This document shows, piece after piece, positions 52,839-61,459 of a DNA stretch of 64,000 bases. The DNA is from Rhodanobacter sp. FDAARGOS 1247 (GTDB lineage: Bacteria; Pseudomonadota; Gammaproteobacteria; Xanthomonadales; Rhodanobacteraceae). The position numbers were made by a program, and so were the translations under genes. Numbering within the stretch: position 1 is the first letter of the stretch; each line of letters starts with the position of its first letter. The DNA is taken from assembly GCF_016889805.1 (NCBI RefSeq), contig NZ_CP069535.1:682001-746000 (forward strand). Direction: 5' to 3'. The notes under the pieces were generated by a model, which did no database searches, had not been told where the DNA came from, and saw only the letters and a program-made list of their open reading frames with translations.

Positions 52839-52909
52839 GGCTTCGCGCAATGGGCGGCTTGCCCTATGCTTCAGGCAGGCATTCTGGCGCGCTGGGGTAG
52901 CAACGCATC

Positions 52910-53365
52910 ATGGCGAAAACGGAAGACATTTCCTTTGGTTACCTGCTCAGCGACGTAACCTTGCTGTTCCGCAAGCACTTCGATCGTCGCGCGGTGAAAT
53001 TCGGGCTGACCCGCGCCCAGTGGCGTGCCACCAAGATGTTGTACCACCGCGAGGGCCTGCGGCAAAACGAGCTGGCCGAGTTTCTGGAAATGGAACCGAT
53101 CGCGGTGGGCCGCGTGATTGATCGCCTGCAAGCCGCCGGCTTCGTCGAGCGCCGGCCCGACCCGAAGGATCGCCGCGCATGGCGGCTCTACGTCACCGAT
53201 CAGGCGAAGGTGATCGTGGGCGACATGGAGGTCATCGCGCGGGAGCTGCGCCGGGACGTTACCCGCGGCATCGATCACGACGAGTTGAAGAAGGCGCTGG
53301 CGGTGATCGGCCAGATCAAGGAAAACCTGCAGGCACTGGAACAAGGCCCCGGCGCCGACGATTGA
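52910..53365 (+). CDS. MarR-family transcriptional regulator
   Basis: A 151-residue winged-helix regulator. The helix-turn-helix region (LRQNELAEFLEMEPIAVGRV) and wing (DPKDRRAWRLYVTD) follow the MarR pattern, and flanking helices form the dimer. It is immediately upstream of an RND efflux pair, so it most likely controls that pump and itself. An inverted repeat at 53401-53416 is a plausible operator. Confidence 0.92.
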   Translation: MAKTEDISFGYLLSDVTLLFRKHFDRRAVKFGLTRAQWRATKMLYHREGLRQNELAEFLEMEPIAVGRVIDRLQAAGFVERRPDPKDRRAWRLYVTDQAKVIVGDMEVIARELRRDVTRGIDHDELKKALAVIGQIKENLQALEQGPGADD

Positions 53366-53400
53366 TCATCCCGCGGCTGACCAGTGCCATCAGTCGCGGT

Positions 53401-53416
53401 CATGACTTGCGTCATG
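53401..53416. promoter_or_regulatory. Inverted repeat CATGAC-TTGC-GTCATG, candidate MarR operator
   Basis: Two 6-base arms that are reverse complements with a 4-base spacer. It lies in the 207-base gap between the regulator and the efflux genes, next to a possible CATAGT -10 box at 53422-53427. Confidence 0.4.
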
Positions 53417-53572
53417 CGGGGCATAGTGGGCGGTGTCCCGCCCCCGCGGGGTCAACCGCAGGCGCGCTGCCGCGTTGAACCGTGGCTGCGCCAGCATCGG
53501 CCAGTGACCCGCTTCGCCATCGAGCGATCCGCCGTCGTCGCATCAGGCAAGAAGATCGAGAATCCACCGCGC

Positions 53573-54685
53573 ATGTCCTGGAAAAAAATCGTCCTCGTGC
53601 TGGCCGCCCTGCTGGTGGTCGCTGTCGCCGTCCACTTCGGGCGCGGCGGTGGAGGCGGGGCCGACCCGGTTCGCGCGCCCACGGCGGTGCCGGTGGAAGT
53701 GGCGACGGTCACGCAGGGCGACATCGAGTTGTCGTTGAAGCTGGTTGGTCGCGTCGAGCCGTGGTCGACGGTGACCTTGCGCGCACGGGTGTCGGGCCAG
53801 TTGCAGTCGCTGTCGTTCACGCCCGGCGCGCTGGTGCGCAAGGGCAGCGTGCTGGCGCAGATCGACCCGGCCCTGCTGAAGGCGCAGCTGGACCAGGCGC
53901 GTGGCAACGTGTCGCGTGACCAGGCGCTGTTGCAAAAGGCCGAGGCCGACCAACGGCGCTATGCCGACATGCTGGGCAAGGGCTTCGTCTCCAGGGCCGA
54001 CTACGACCTGTACCAGGCCAACCTCGCCGTGGCCAAGGCCAACCTGCAGAGCGATCGCGCCGCGCAGGAACTGGCGCAGACCCAGCTCGACTATGCGCGG
54101 ATCGTGGCGCCGTTCGACGGCATCGCCGGCGCGCCGCTGGTCTATCCCGGCGCGCAGATCAGCGCCGACAGCACCGACATCGTGCTGCTCAACCAGGTCG
54201 AGCCGGTGCGCGTGGCGTTCAACATTCCCCAGGACAGCCTGCCGGCCGTGCGCGCCGCGCGGCAGAACGGTGCGCTCGAGGTGCAGGTGGCGGTCTCGGG
54301 CGATCAGGCCGCGCCGCTGACCGGCACGCTGGACTTCATCGACAACGCGGTCGACACCAGCACCGGCACCATCGTGCTGAAGGCGCGCTTCGACAACGCC
54401 GAGCACCGGCTCACCCCGGGCCAGTTCGTGCAAGTGATGTTGCCGACCACGCGGCTGACCAACGTGGTCAGCGTGCCGGTGCATGCGCTGCAGAGTTCGA
54501 CCAACGGCAGCTTCGTGTTCGTGCTCGGCGCCGACGGCAAGGTGCAGCAGCGCACCGTCACCACCGGGCCGACCAGCGCGGGGCGCACGGTGATCGACAA
54601 GGGCCTGAAGGCCGGCGAGAAGGTGGTGACCGAAGGCCAGATGCTGCTGGTCGACGGCAGTGCTGCCACCGCCAAGCGGGGCTGA
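53573..54685 (+). CDS. RND efflux periplasmic adaptor (membrane fusion protein)
   Basis: A 370-residue MdtA/AcrA-type adaptor. An N-terminal anchor helix (about 6-23) is followed by a lipoyl half (GRVEPWSTVTLRARVSGQLQ ... FTPGALVRKGSVLAQID), a short helical hairpin (about 105-170), the second lipoyl half (QLDYARIVAPFDGIAG) and beta-barrel and membrane-proximal domains. It is encoded 4 bases upstream of the RND transporter. No outer-membrane factor gene lies in the window. Confidence 0.93.
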   Translation: MSWKKIVLVLAALLVVAVAVHFGRGGGGGADPVRAPTAVPVEVATVTQGDIELSLKLVGRVEPWSTVTLRARVSGQLQSLSFTPGALVRKGSVLAQIDPALLKAQLDQARGNVSRDQALLQKAEADQRRYADMLGKGFVSRADYDLYQANLAVAKANLQSDRAAQELAQTQLDYARIVAPFDGIAGAPLVYPGAQISADSTDIVLLNQVEPVRVAFNIPQDSLPAVRAARQNGALEVQVAVSGDQAAPLTGTLDFIDNAVDTSTGTIVLKARFDNAEHRLTPGQFVQVMLPTTRLTNVVSVPVHALQSSTNGSFVFVLGADGKVQQRTVTTGPTSAGRTVIDKGLKAGEKVVTEGQMLLVDGSAATAKRG

Positions 54686-54689
54686 AGCC

Positions 54690-57600
54690 ATGAATATCCC
54701 GGAGCTCTGCATCCGCCGCCCGGTGATGACCACGCTGCTGATGACGGCGCTGCTGGTGTTCGGCCTGGTTGCCTATCCGCAATTGCCGGTGAACGAGCTG
54801 CCGAACGTCGACTTCCCCACCATCAGCATCAGCGCCAGCCTGCCCGGCGCGTCGCCGGAGACGATGGCCTCGGCGGTGGCCACGCCGCTGGAAGGCAAGC
54901 TGTCGACCATCGCCGGGATCAGTTCGATGAGCTCGACCAGCGCGCTGGGTTCCACCTCGATCACGCTGACCTTCGAGCTCGATCGCAACATCGACGCGGC
55001 GGCGCAGGACGTGCAGTCGGCGATCTCCTCCGCGTTGCGCCAGTTGCCGAAGGAGATGACCACGCCGCCGACCTTCCGCAAGGTCAATCCGGCCGACTCG
55101 GCGATCCTGTACCTGGCGATGAGTTCCTCGACGATGCCGCTGACCCAGGTCGACGAATACGCCGAGACCGAACTGGCGCAGCAGTTGTCGATGATCGATG
55201 GCGTGGCCCAGGTCAGCGTGTACGGCTCGCAGAAGTACGCGGTGCGGATCAGCGTGGACCCGGACCGGCTCGCCGCCGCCGGCATCGGCATCGACCAGGT
55301 GCAGAACGCGATCGCCGACGCCAACGTCAACCAGTCCACCGGCTCGCTGTACGGATCGCGCCAGCAGCTGCCGATCCGCAGCGACGGCCAGCTGCAGCGC
55401 GCCGCCGCGTACAACGACGTGGTGGTCGCGTATCGCAACGGCGCGCCGGTGCACGTGGGCGACATCGGCGTGGCGCGCGACAGCGTGCAGGACGACCAGA
55501 AGTCCAGCTCGTACAACGGCACCCGCGCGATCGTGCTGGCGATCCAGCGTCAGCCCGGCGCGAACACGGTGGCCACGGTGGACCGGATCAAGGCCGTGCT
55601 GCCGAGCTTCCGCGCCAGCCTGCCGCCGTCGGTGAAACTGGAAACGCTGTACGATCGCTCGCAGTCGATCCGCGCCTCGGTCGACGACGTGCAGTTCACC
55701 CTGCTGCTGGCCGGCGCGCTGGTGGTGTTCGTGATCTACCTGTTCCTGGGCAGCCTGTCGGCCACGCTGATCCCCGCGGTGGCCCTGCCGATCTCGGTGC
55801 TGGGCACGTTCGGCGTGATGTACGCGCTGGGCTACAGCCTCGACAATCTCTCGCTGCTGGCGTTGACCCTGGCGGTCGGTTTCGTGGTCGACGACGCGAT
55901 CGTGATGCTGGAGAACATCGTGCGTCACATGGAAGCCGGCGTGCCGCCCTACGAGGCCGCGCTGCAGGGTGCCGGCGAGATCGGCTTCACCATCTTCTCG
56001 ATGACGCTGTCGCTGATCGCCGTGTTCATCCCGGTGATGTTCATGGGCGGCATCGTGGGCCGGCTGTTCCACGAGTTCGCGATCGTGATCAGCGTGGCGA
56101 TCCTGATTTCCGGCATCGTGGCGATCACGCTGACGCCGATGCTGTGCAGCCGCTTCGTCAAGGCGCACGGCCATGGCGATGCCGACAAGAGCAGGAAGAA
56201 CTGGCTGGTCGGCGGCTTCGATCGCGGTTTCAACGCGGTGCAACGCGGCTATGGCGACAGCCTGCGCTGGTGCATGGACCGGCCGCGGCTGGTGCTGGCC
56301 GCGTTCGGCCTCAGCCTGCTGGCCACCGCCCTGCTGTTCTACGTGGCGCCGAAGGACTTCATCCCGGCCGGCGACAACGGCACCCTGCACGTCAACACCG
56401 AGGGGCCGGAGGATGTGTCCTTCGACGGCATGCTGGCGCGACAGCAGAAGCTGGTCGACATCGTGGCGGCGGACCCGAACATCGCCGGCTACATGTCCAG
56501 CATCGGCGCCGGCGGCTCGCGCAGCACGGTCAACAACGGCTCGATCCTGCTGCTGCTGAAGCCGGCGAACCAGCGCAAGCTGGACGTGGACGGGATCACC
56601 GCCGAGTTGCGCCGGAAGCTGGCGGCAGTCACCGGCATCCGCGCCTATATCCAGAACACGCCGGCGATCCGCATCGGCGGGCGCCAGTCCAAGGCGCAGT
56701 ACCAGTACACCTTGCAGTCGATCGACATGCCGGCGCTGTACGACTGGAGCGGTCGGGTCACCCGTGCGTTCGCCGCCTTGCCGGGCTTCGAGGACGTCAC
56801 CAACGACCTGGACCTCAACAGCCCCTCGATCGTGGTCAAGGTCGACCGCGCCAAGCTGGCGCCGCTCGGCCTCACCATGGCCCAGGTGCAGACCGCGCTG
56901 GGCATCGGCTTCGGCGAAAACCAGGTCTCCACCATCTACGGCTCGTCAACCCAGCACTGGGTGATCCTGCAGGTCGAGCGCAAGCTGCAGGACGATCCCT
57001 CGGTGCTGTCTCAGCTGTACGTCACCTCGGGCAGCGGCGCGCTGGTGCCGCTCAGCGCGGTGGCCAGCTTCAGCCGCGAACCGCAGGCGCTCACCGTGAA
57101 TCACCAGGGCCAGCTGCCGGCGGTGACGGTGTCGTTCAACCTTGCCCAGGGCGTCAGTCTCAGCGACGCGGTGGCCAGCATCGACCGCGCGATGCAGACG
57201 ATGGGCCTGCCGGCGACCATCAGCGGCAGCGTGCAGGGCACCGCGCAGGCGTTCCAGCAATCCCTGCAGGGCATGGGCATGCTGTTGCTGCTGGCGGTGT
57301 TCGTGATCTACCTGGTGCTGGGCATCCTGTACGAAAGCTTCATCCACCCGCTGACCATCCTGTCCGGCCTGCCGGCGGCGGCGGTCGGCGCGCTGCTGAC
57401 CCTGGTGATCTTCCACGCCTCGCTGGACCTGTTCGCCTTCGTCGGCATCGTGATGCTGATCGGCATCGTCAAGAAGAACGCGATCATGCTGATCGACTTC
57501 GCGCTGGAGCGGCAGCGCGAGGAAGGCATGCCGCCGGCGCAGGCGATCTTCGAGGCCTGCCGCGTGCGTTTCCGCCCGATCATGATGACCAGCATGGCGG

Positions 57601-57815
57601 CGATGGCCGGCACCCTGCCGATCGCGCTGAGCATCGGCGCCGGCGCCGAAGTGCGTCGCTCGCTGGGCCTGGCCGTGGTCGGTGGCCTGATCTTCTCGCA
57701 GGTGCTCACGCTGTACCTGACGCCGGTGATCTACATCTACATGGATCACCTGCAGCAGCGCTTCGGGCGCAAGCCGCACGTCGATGCCGCCGCCTTGCCG
57801 AACGGATCGCGCTGA
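54690..57815 (+). CDS. RND efflux transporter (HAE-1 family)
   Basis: A 1041-residue inner-membrane proton-driven drug or detergent pump of AcrB/MdtBC type. The N-terminus MNIPELCIRRPVMTTLLMTA, twelve predicted TM segments and two large periplasmic loops fit. The proton relay is present: adjacent Asp-Asp in GFVVDDAIVMLEN, and the partner Lys in IVKKNAIMLIDFALE. Substrate cannot be predicted. It forms an operon with the adaptor under the nearby MarR gene. Confidence 0.95.
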   Translation: MNIPELCIRRPVMTTLLMTALLVFGLVAYPQLPVNELPNVDFPTISISASLPGASPETMASAVATPLEGKLSTIAGISSMSSTSALGSTSITLTFELDRNIDAAAQDVQSAISSALRQLPKEMTTPPTFRKVNPADSAILYLAMSSSTMPLTQVDEYAETELAQQLSMIDGVAQVSVYGSQKYAVRISVDPDRLAAAGIGIDQVQNAIADANVNQSTGSLYGSRQQLPIRSDGQLQRAAAYNDVVVAYRNGAPVHVGDIGVARDSVQDDQKSSSYNGTRAIVLAIQRQPGANTVATVDRIKAVLPSFRASLPPSVKLETLYDRSQSIRASVDDVQFTLLLAGALVVFVIYLFLGSLSATLIPAVALPISVLGTFGVMYALGYSLDNLSLLALTLAVGFVVDDAIVMLENIVRHMEAGVPPYEAALQGAGEIGFTIFSMTLSLIAVFIPVMFMGGIVGRLFHEFAIVISVAILISGIVAITLTPMLCSRFVKAHGHGDADKSRKNWLVGGFDRGFNAVQRGYGDSLRWCMDRPRLVLAAFGLSLLATALLFYVAPKDFIPAGDNGTLHVNTEGPEDVSFDGMLARQQKLVDIVAADPNIAGYMSSIGAGGSRSTVNNGSILLLLKPANQRKLDVDGITAELRRKLAAVTGIRAYIQNTPAIRIGGRQSKAQYQYTLQSIDMPALYDWSGRVTRAFAALPGFEDVTNDLDLNSPSIVVKVDRAKLAPLGLTMAQVQTALGIGFGENQVSTIYGSSTQHWVILQVERKLQDDPSVLSQLYVTSGSGALVPLSAVASFSREPQALTVNHQGQLPAVTVSFNLAQGVSLSDAVASIDRAMQTMGLPATISGSVQGTAQAFQQSLQGMGMLLLLAVFVIYLVLGILYESFIHPLTILSGLPAAAVGALLTLVIFHASLDLFAFVGIVMLIGIVKKNAIMLIDFALERQREEGMPPAQAIFEACRVRFRPIMMTSMAAMAGTLPIALSIGAGAEVRRSLGLAVVGGLIFSQVLTLYLTPVIYIYMDHLQQRFGRKPHVDAAALPNGSR

Positions 57816-57936
57816 CGCGTCCTGCCGTGTGGCGAGGGGACTCGCCCGCGTCCCCTTAGGTCCGCCGCGGGGACATCTGCACGGCATCTTTGCCCGTGTT
57901 GCGCTAGGGTCGGGCGACCTCAACGGGAGTCATGCC

Positions 57937-58326
57937 ATGTCACGCAACAGCATCCTCGTATCCGCCGTCTTCGTCGCCCTGCTGAACGCCGGTTGTGCCG
58001 TTCGCGCCAGCGAGCCGGGCCAGCTGGACGCCGCGGCGCTGCAGGCACAGGCCGCCAGGCCGTGGGACAAGGCCAGCCTGATGCACACGACCGTGGTTCT
58101 GGGCAGCTACCGCGGCGTGCCGGTGGTGGCCGAGCATCCCTGTTCGGACGTCTGTCCGCAGTACACCGTGCGGATCATCCACTACCAGCTGCCGGCGGAT
58201 GCGTCCTGCGCCAGCGTGGGCGGCGTGGAGAAACAGGTGCTGGTGCCGATCGCGATCGCGGTGCGGCCGAAGACGTTCTGCGTGCCCGAACCGCTGGTGG
58301 CTTCGGGGGCGTATTACGCGAAGTAG
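57937..58326 (+). CDS. Small hypothetical lipoprotein
   Basis: A 129-residue protein with a signal sequence and lipobox LLNAGC (Cys at about residue 20). The mature part contains a short Cys motif (HPCSDVCPQYTVRIIHYQLP) and two further Cys residues, so disulphides are likely. I do not recognise a named family. It has a plausible ribosome-binding site (ACGGGAG) and is followed directly by dispersed repeats. Function unknown. Confidence 0.7.
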   Translation: MSRNSILVSAVFVALLNAGCAVRASEPGQLDAAALQAQAARPWDKASLMHTTVVLGSYRGVPVVAEHPCSDVCPQYTVRIIHYQLPADASCASVGGVEKQVLVPIAIAVRPKTFCVPEPLVASGAYYAK

Positions 58327-58335
58327 GCGATGCTC

Positions 58336-58380
58336 CTGCTCCCTACCCCTGCAACGCAGGGGGAGGGTTGGGGAGGGGGT
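58336..58380. repeat. Dispersed palindromic repeat (first of two)
   Basis: CTCCCTACCCCTGC, AACGC and GCAGGGGGAGGGTTGGGGAG. It is a family copy in the orientation ending GGGTTGGGG. Confidence 0.75.
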
Positions 58381-58408
58381 TCGCTTTTGATCTTTGATCC
58401 TGCGGAAG

Positions 58409-58451
58409 AGCAACCCCGCCCCAGCCCTCCCCTGCAAGCAGGGGAGGGAGC
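58409..58451. repeat. Dispersed palindromic repeat (second, inverted)
   Basis: CCCCGCCCCAGCCCTCCCCTGC, AA, GCAGGGGAGGGAG. It is inverted relative to the first copy, with about 30 bases between (TTCGCTTTTGATC...). Confidence 0.78.
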
Positions 58452-58459
58452 AGGGCAGC

Positions 58460-59896
58460 TCAGTCGCCGGCGCCGTCTTTGGCGAATGCGCCGGGGGCGG
58501 AACCGAAGTCGCCGTCCGCCTGGGCGGCCATGTACGAGAACGCGGCGTATACCGCCACGTTCTGGGCCAGTTCCTTCGGGTCGATCTTGTCCAGCGTGTC
58601 GGCGGCGGTGTGGTGCCAGTCGAAATACTTCGTGCCGTCCTGGGTCAGCGACAGTGCGGCCATGCCCTTGCCGTGCATCTGCGACAGGTCCGAACCGCCG
58701 CCGCCGGGACGCTTGGCGTCGTAGGCCACGCCGATCGGCGCGAGCACCTTGGCGATCTGTTCGATGGCACCGCGTGCCTCGGGCTTGACGCTCGCGCTCA
58801 TGCGCCAGACCTTGCCCGCGCCGAAGTCCGACTCGGTGCCGAGCTGGAATTTCGCCACCTCGTCCGCGTGCTTCTCGGCATAGGCGCGACCGCCCCACAG
58901 GCCCATTTCCTCGTTCGCGAAGGCGATCACCCGGATGGTGCGATCCGGCCGCTGCGGCAGGTCGTGGATCAGCTTGCCGGCGGCCATCGCGATGGCCACG
59001 CCGGCGGCGTCGTCGATCGCGCCGGTACCCGGGTCCCACGAATCCAGATGGCCGCCGATGGCGACCACCTGGTCGGGATGCTTCGCGCCGGTGACCTCGC
59101 CGATCACGTTGGCGCCGGTGTATTCACCCTCGATGCCGCAGTCGAGGTCGAGCCTGACCGTCACCGGTTTGCCGTAGGCCAGCACGCGTGCGAGCTGGTC
59201 GGCATCGGGGTTGGATATCGCGGCGGCGGGGATCGTCTTGGCCGGATCGCGGAAGCCGGTCACGCCGGTGTTCGGCGTGCGGCTGTGCGGGTCGGTGCCG
59301 GCGGTGCGCAGCAGGTAGCCGACGGCGCCCTTGGCCTGCGCGATCACCGGACCTTGGGTGCGGATCGGCGAGCCGACGCCGTAGTCGTGGCCGTCCCGGT
59401 AGCGCTGCATGCGGTAGTCGACGAACACGATCCTGCCCTTGATCGTGGCCGGGTCGGCGGCCTTGAGCGCGTCGAGGCTGTCGAACTTCACGACCTGCGC
59501 GGTGAGCCCGCCCTTGGGCGTGCCCGGCGAATAGCCCAGCGCGGTCAGCACCATCGGCTGCGGGAACGGCGACACGATCGCGCCGTGCTCGCTGCGGCGC
59601 ACCCACTTCGGGTAGGTCACCGGCTCGGTGTAGACCTTGTCGAAGCCCAGCGCCTTGAACTTGGCCACCGCCCAGTCCACGCCGCGCTGGTCGGCCTCGC
59701 TGCCGGCCAGGCGCGGGCCGACTTCGGTGGTCAGCGACGTGACGATGCGGTAGCCGGTGTCGTCGTGCATCGCCTTGTCGCGCAACTGTTCGGCCGTCTT
59801 TACGGCCGTGGCGGGAATCGTGGTGTTGGCGGCGCTGGCGATGCCGCTGGCCAGCAGCAGGCTGGCGGCGAGCAGGGTGAGGGGAAGACGGCGCAT
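58460..59896 (-). CDS. M28 family zinc peptidase with PA domain
   Basis: A 478-residue secreted aminopeptidase or carboxypeptidase. A signal peptide (about 1-22) is followed by an N-terminal segment, a PA insert (about 130-250) and the M28 catalytic core. Two-zinc ligands are recognisable: His in GGHLDSWD, Asp in GAIDDAAG, Glu in FANEEMGLWGG (a Glu-Glu pair with the catalytic base), Asp in ESDFGAG and His in FDWHHTAADT. It is probably periplasmic or extracellular and degrades peptides. It starts 173 bases from mscL, on the same strand. Confidence 0.92.
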   Translation of the reverse strand: MRRLPLTLLAASLLLASGIASAANTTIPATAVKTAEQLRDKAMHDDTGYRIVTSLTTEVGPRLAGSEADQRGVDWAVAKFKALGFDKVYTEPVTYPKWVRRSEHGAIVSPFPQPMVLTALGYSPGTPKGGLTAQVVKFDSLDALKAADPATIKGRIVFVDYRMQRYRDGHDYGVGSPIRTQGPVIAQAKGAVGYLLRTAGTDPHSRTPNTGVTGFRDPAKTIPAAAISNPDADQLARVLAYGKPVTVRLDLDCGIEGEYTGANVIGEVTGAKHPDQVVAIGGHLDSWDPGTGAIDDAAGVAIAMAAGKLIHDLPQRPDRTIRVIAFANEEMGLWGGRAYAEKHADEVAKFQLGTESDFGAGKVWRMSASVKPEARGAIEQIAKVLAPIGVAYDAKRPGGGGSDLSQMHGKGMAALSLTQDGTKYFDWHHTAADTLDKIDPKELAQNVAVYAAFSYMAAQADGDFGSAPGAFAKDGAGD

Positions 59897-59976
59897 CGGG
59901 AGACTCCGCGGGGGAAACCCCGATTATGGCGCTCAGGTCAGGCGGCGCTTAGGCCAGAAGTCATGGGTGGCGGGGG

Positions 59977-60060
59977 TGGGGAACGGGGAACAGGGAACAG
60001 GGAACAGGGAACAGCGAGAGCGATGCGGCTTGGGCTTCCGCTCTTTGTTCCCCGTTCCCG
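59977..60060. repeat. Heptamer-array repeat element
   Basis: GGGAACG, GGGAACA and further GGGAACA units on the left, with TGTTCCCCGTTCCC at 60045-60058 on the right. GGGAACGGGGAACA (59979-59992) and this right arm are perfect 14-bp complements, making a long hairpin in the gap between the M28 peptidase and mscL. Confidence 0.78.
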
Positions 60061-60069
60061 CTTGTCCGG

Positions 60070-60483
60070 TCAACCCGGCCGATTCTTCAACAGATCGCGG
60101 ATCTCGGTCAGCAGTGCCACGTCGGCGGGCGGGGCAGCCGGCGCTTCTTCCTGCTTGCGGCTGAGCCGGTTGATCGCCTTGATCACCATGAAGATCGCGA
60201 ACGCGATGATGATGAACTGGATCAGCGTGTTGATGAAGGCGCCGTACTGGATCGCCACCTCGGCCACCTTGTGCGCCGGGTCGCTGGCGTCGGCCGGCTT
60301 GAGCACCCACTTGAGCTGGCTGAAGTCGATGCCGCCGGTGAGCCAGCCGATCGGCGGCATGATGATCTGGTCGACCAGGGAGCTGACGATCTTGCCGAAC
60401 GCGCCGCCGATGACCACGCCGACCGCCAGGTCGATGACGTTGCCGCGCATGGCAAAGGCCTTGAACTCGCTGAGCATGCTCAT
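60070..60483 (-). CDS. mscL: Large-conductance mechanosensitive channel MscL
   Basis: A 137-residue channel that opens as an emergency valve on hypo-osmotic shock. The N-terminal amphipathic helix ([20 protein letters not shown]), TM1 ([20 protein letters not shown]), TM2 ([20 protein letters not shown]) and the charged C-terminal bundle ([11 protein letters not shown]) are all typical. The ATG at 60483 was chosen. It lies beside an FAH-family gene on the same strand. Confidence 0.97.
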   Translation of the reverse strand: MSMLSEFKAFAMRGNVIDLAVGVVIGGAFGKIVSSLVDQIIMPPIGWLTGGIDFSQLKWVLKPADASDPAHKVAEVAIQYGAFINTLIQFIIIAFAIFMVIKAINRLSRKQEEAPAAPPADVALLTEIRDLLKNRPG

Positions 60484-60560
60484 TGTCTGGTACTCCCTTG
60501 ATTTGGCCGATTGGCGGGTCGAATGTAGCGCAACCCGCCGGGCTCAGGGGTTGCCGCCGA

Positions 60561-61247
60561 TCACGCGATGCGCCCGTCGAGCGCTGCCACGCCGACCAGT
60601 TCGGCGTGAAAGCGGTCGCCCCGCTGCAGGGCGGCGACACCCGCGGGCGTGCCGGTGAAGATCAGGTCGCCGGGCTTCAGTTCGAACAGGGTGGACAGCG
60701 CCGCGATGATCTGCGGCACGCCGTGCACCATCTCGCCCAGCCGGGTCTGCTGGCGCAGCTCGCCATTGACGGTGAGCCGCAGCACGCTGTCGTCATCCAG
60801 TGCCGCCTCGTGTGCCGGGCGCAGCGCCGACACCGGCGCGGAATGATCGAAGGCCTTGGCCACGTCCCACGGGTGACCTTTCGCCTTGGCCTGCGCCTGC
60901 AGGTCGCGGCGGGTCAGGTCCAGCCCCACGCCGTAGCCGAAGATCAGCGAGCCCGCCTGTTCCGGGGCGATCTCGCGGCCACCGCCGGCCAGCGCCACCA
61001 CCATTTCCACTTCGTGGTGCAGCTCCGTCGTCATCGAGGGATAGGGCACATCCGCACCGTCGCTGACCACCGCGTCGGCCGGCTTGCAGAAGAACATCGG
61101 GGCGGACTTGTCCACCACCGCGCCCATCTCGCGGGCGTGCTCGGCGTAGTTGCGGCCGATGCAGAACACGCGGCGGATCGGAAAGCGCTGGTCGCTGCCG
61201 ATGATCGGCAGGCTGGGGACGGCGGGAGCGGCGATGGCGTAGGTCAT
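60561..61247 (-). CDS. Fumarylacetoacetate hydrolase family protein
   Basis: A 228-residue FAH-fold enzyme. Members act as fumarylpyruvate hydrolase, acylpyruvase or oxaloacetate decarboxylase, using one divalent metal. The metal-binding HHEVEMVV (Glu-x-Glu), the CIGRNYAEHAREM entry loop and the FTGTPAGV segment match. By length and motif it is closest to the fumarylpyruvate hydrolase or FAHD1 type, but the substrate cannot be decided here. Confidence 0.9.
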   Translation of the reverse strand: MTYAIAAPAVPSLPIIGSDQRFPIRRVFCIGRNYAEHAREMGAVVDKSAPMFFCKPADAVVSDGADVPYPSMTTELHHEVEMVVALAGGGREIAPEQAGSLIFGYGVGLDLTRRDLQAQAKAKGHPWDVAKAFDHSAPVSALRPAHEAALDDDSVLRLTVNGELRQQTRLGEMVHGVPQIIAALSTLFELKPGDLIFTGTPAGVAALQRGDRFHAELVGVAALDGRIA

Positions 61248-61355
61248 GCGGCAAGCGTAGCAAAGGCGGCCCTGTCGGCGCAGGCTGCGGAGCAGGCGCG
61301 GGAGTCGGGCTGTCGATCCGCCACGGTCCCGTTCGTCGACAGACAGTGGGGCGGA

Positions 61356-61367
61356 TGACAGCTGTCA
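61356..61367. promoter_or_regulatory. Perfect palindrome TGACAGCTGTCA, candidate regulator site
   Basis: A 12-base perfect palindrome in the 212-base divergent gap between the FAH gene and the MacA-like gene. It may bind a dimeric regulator, but no dedicated regulator gene is adjacent. Confidence 0.3.
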
Positions 61368-61459
61368 CGTCCGATGATTGATGCCGGCTCATGGCGACGC
61401 CCCGGCGCGTCGTTCAAGCTTGTCTCATCGGAAACATGGCCTGGAATGCGGGAGTGGAT

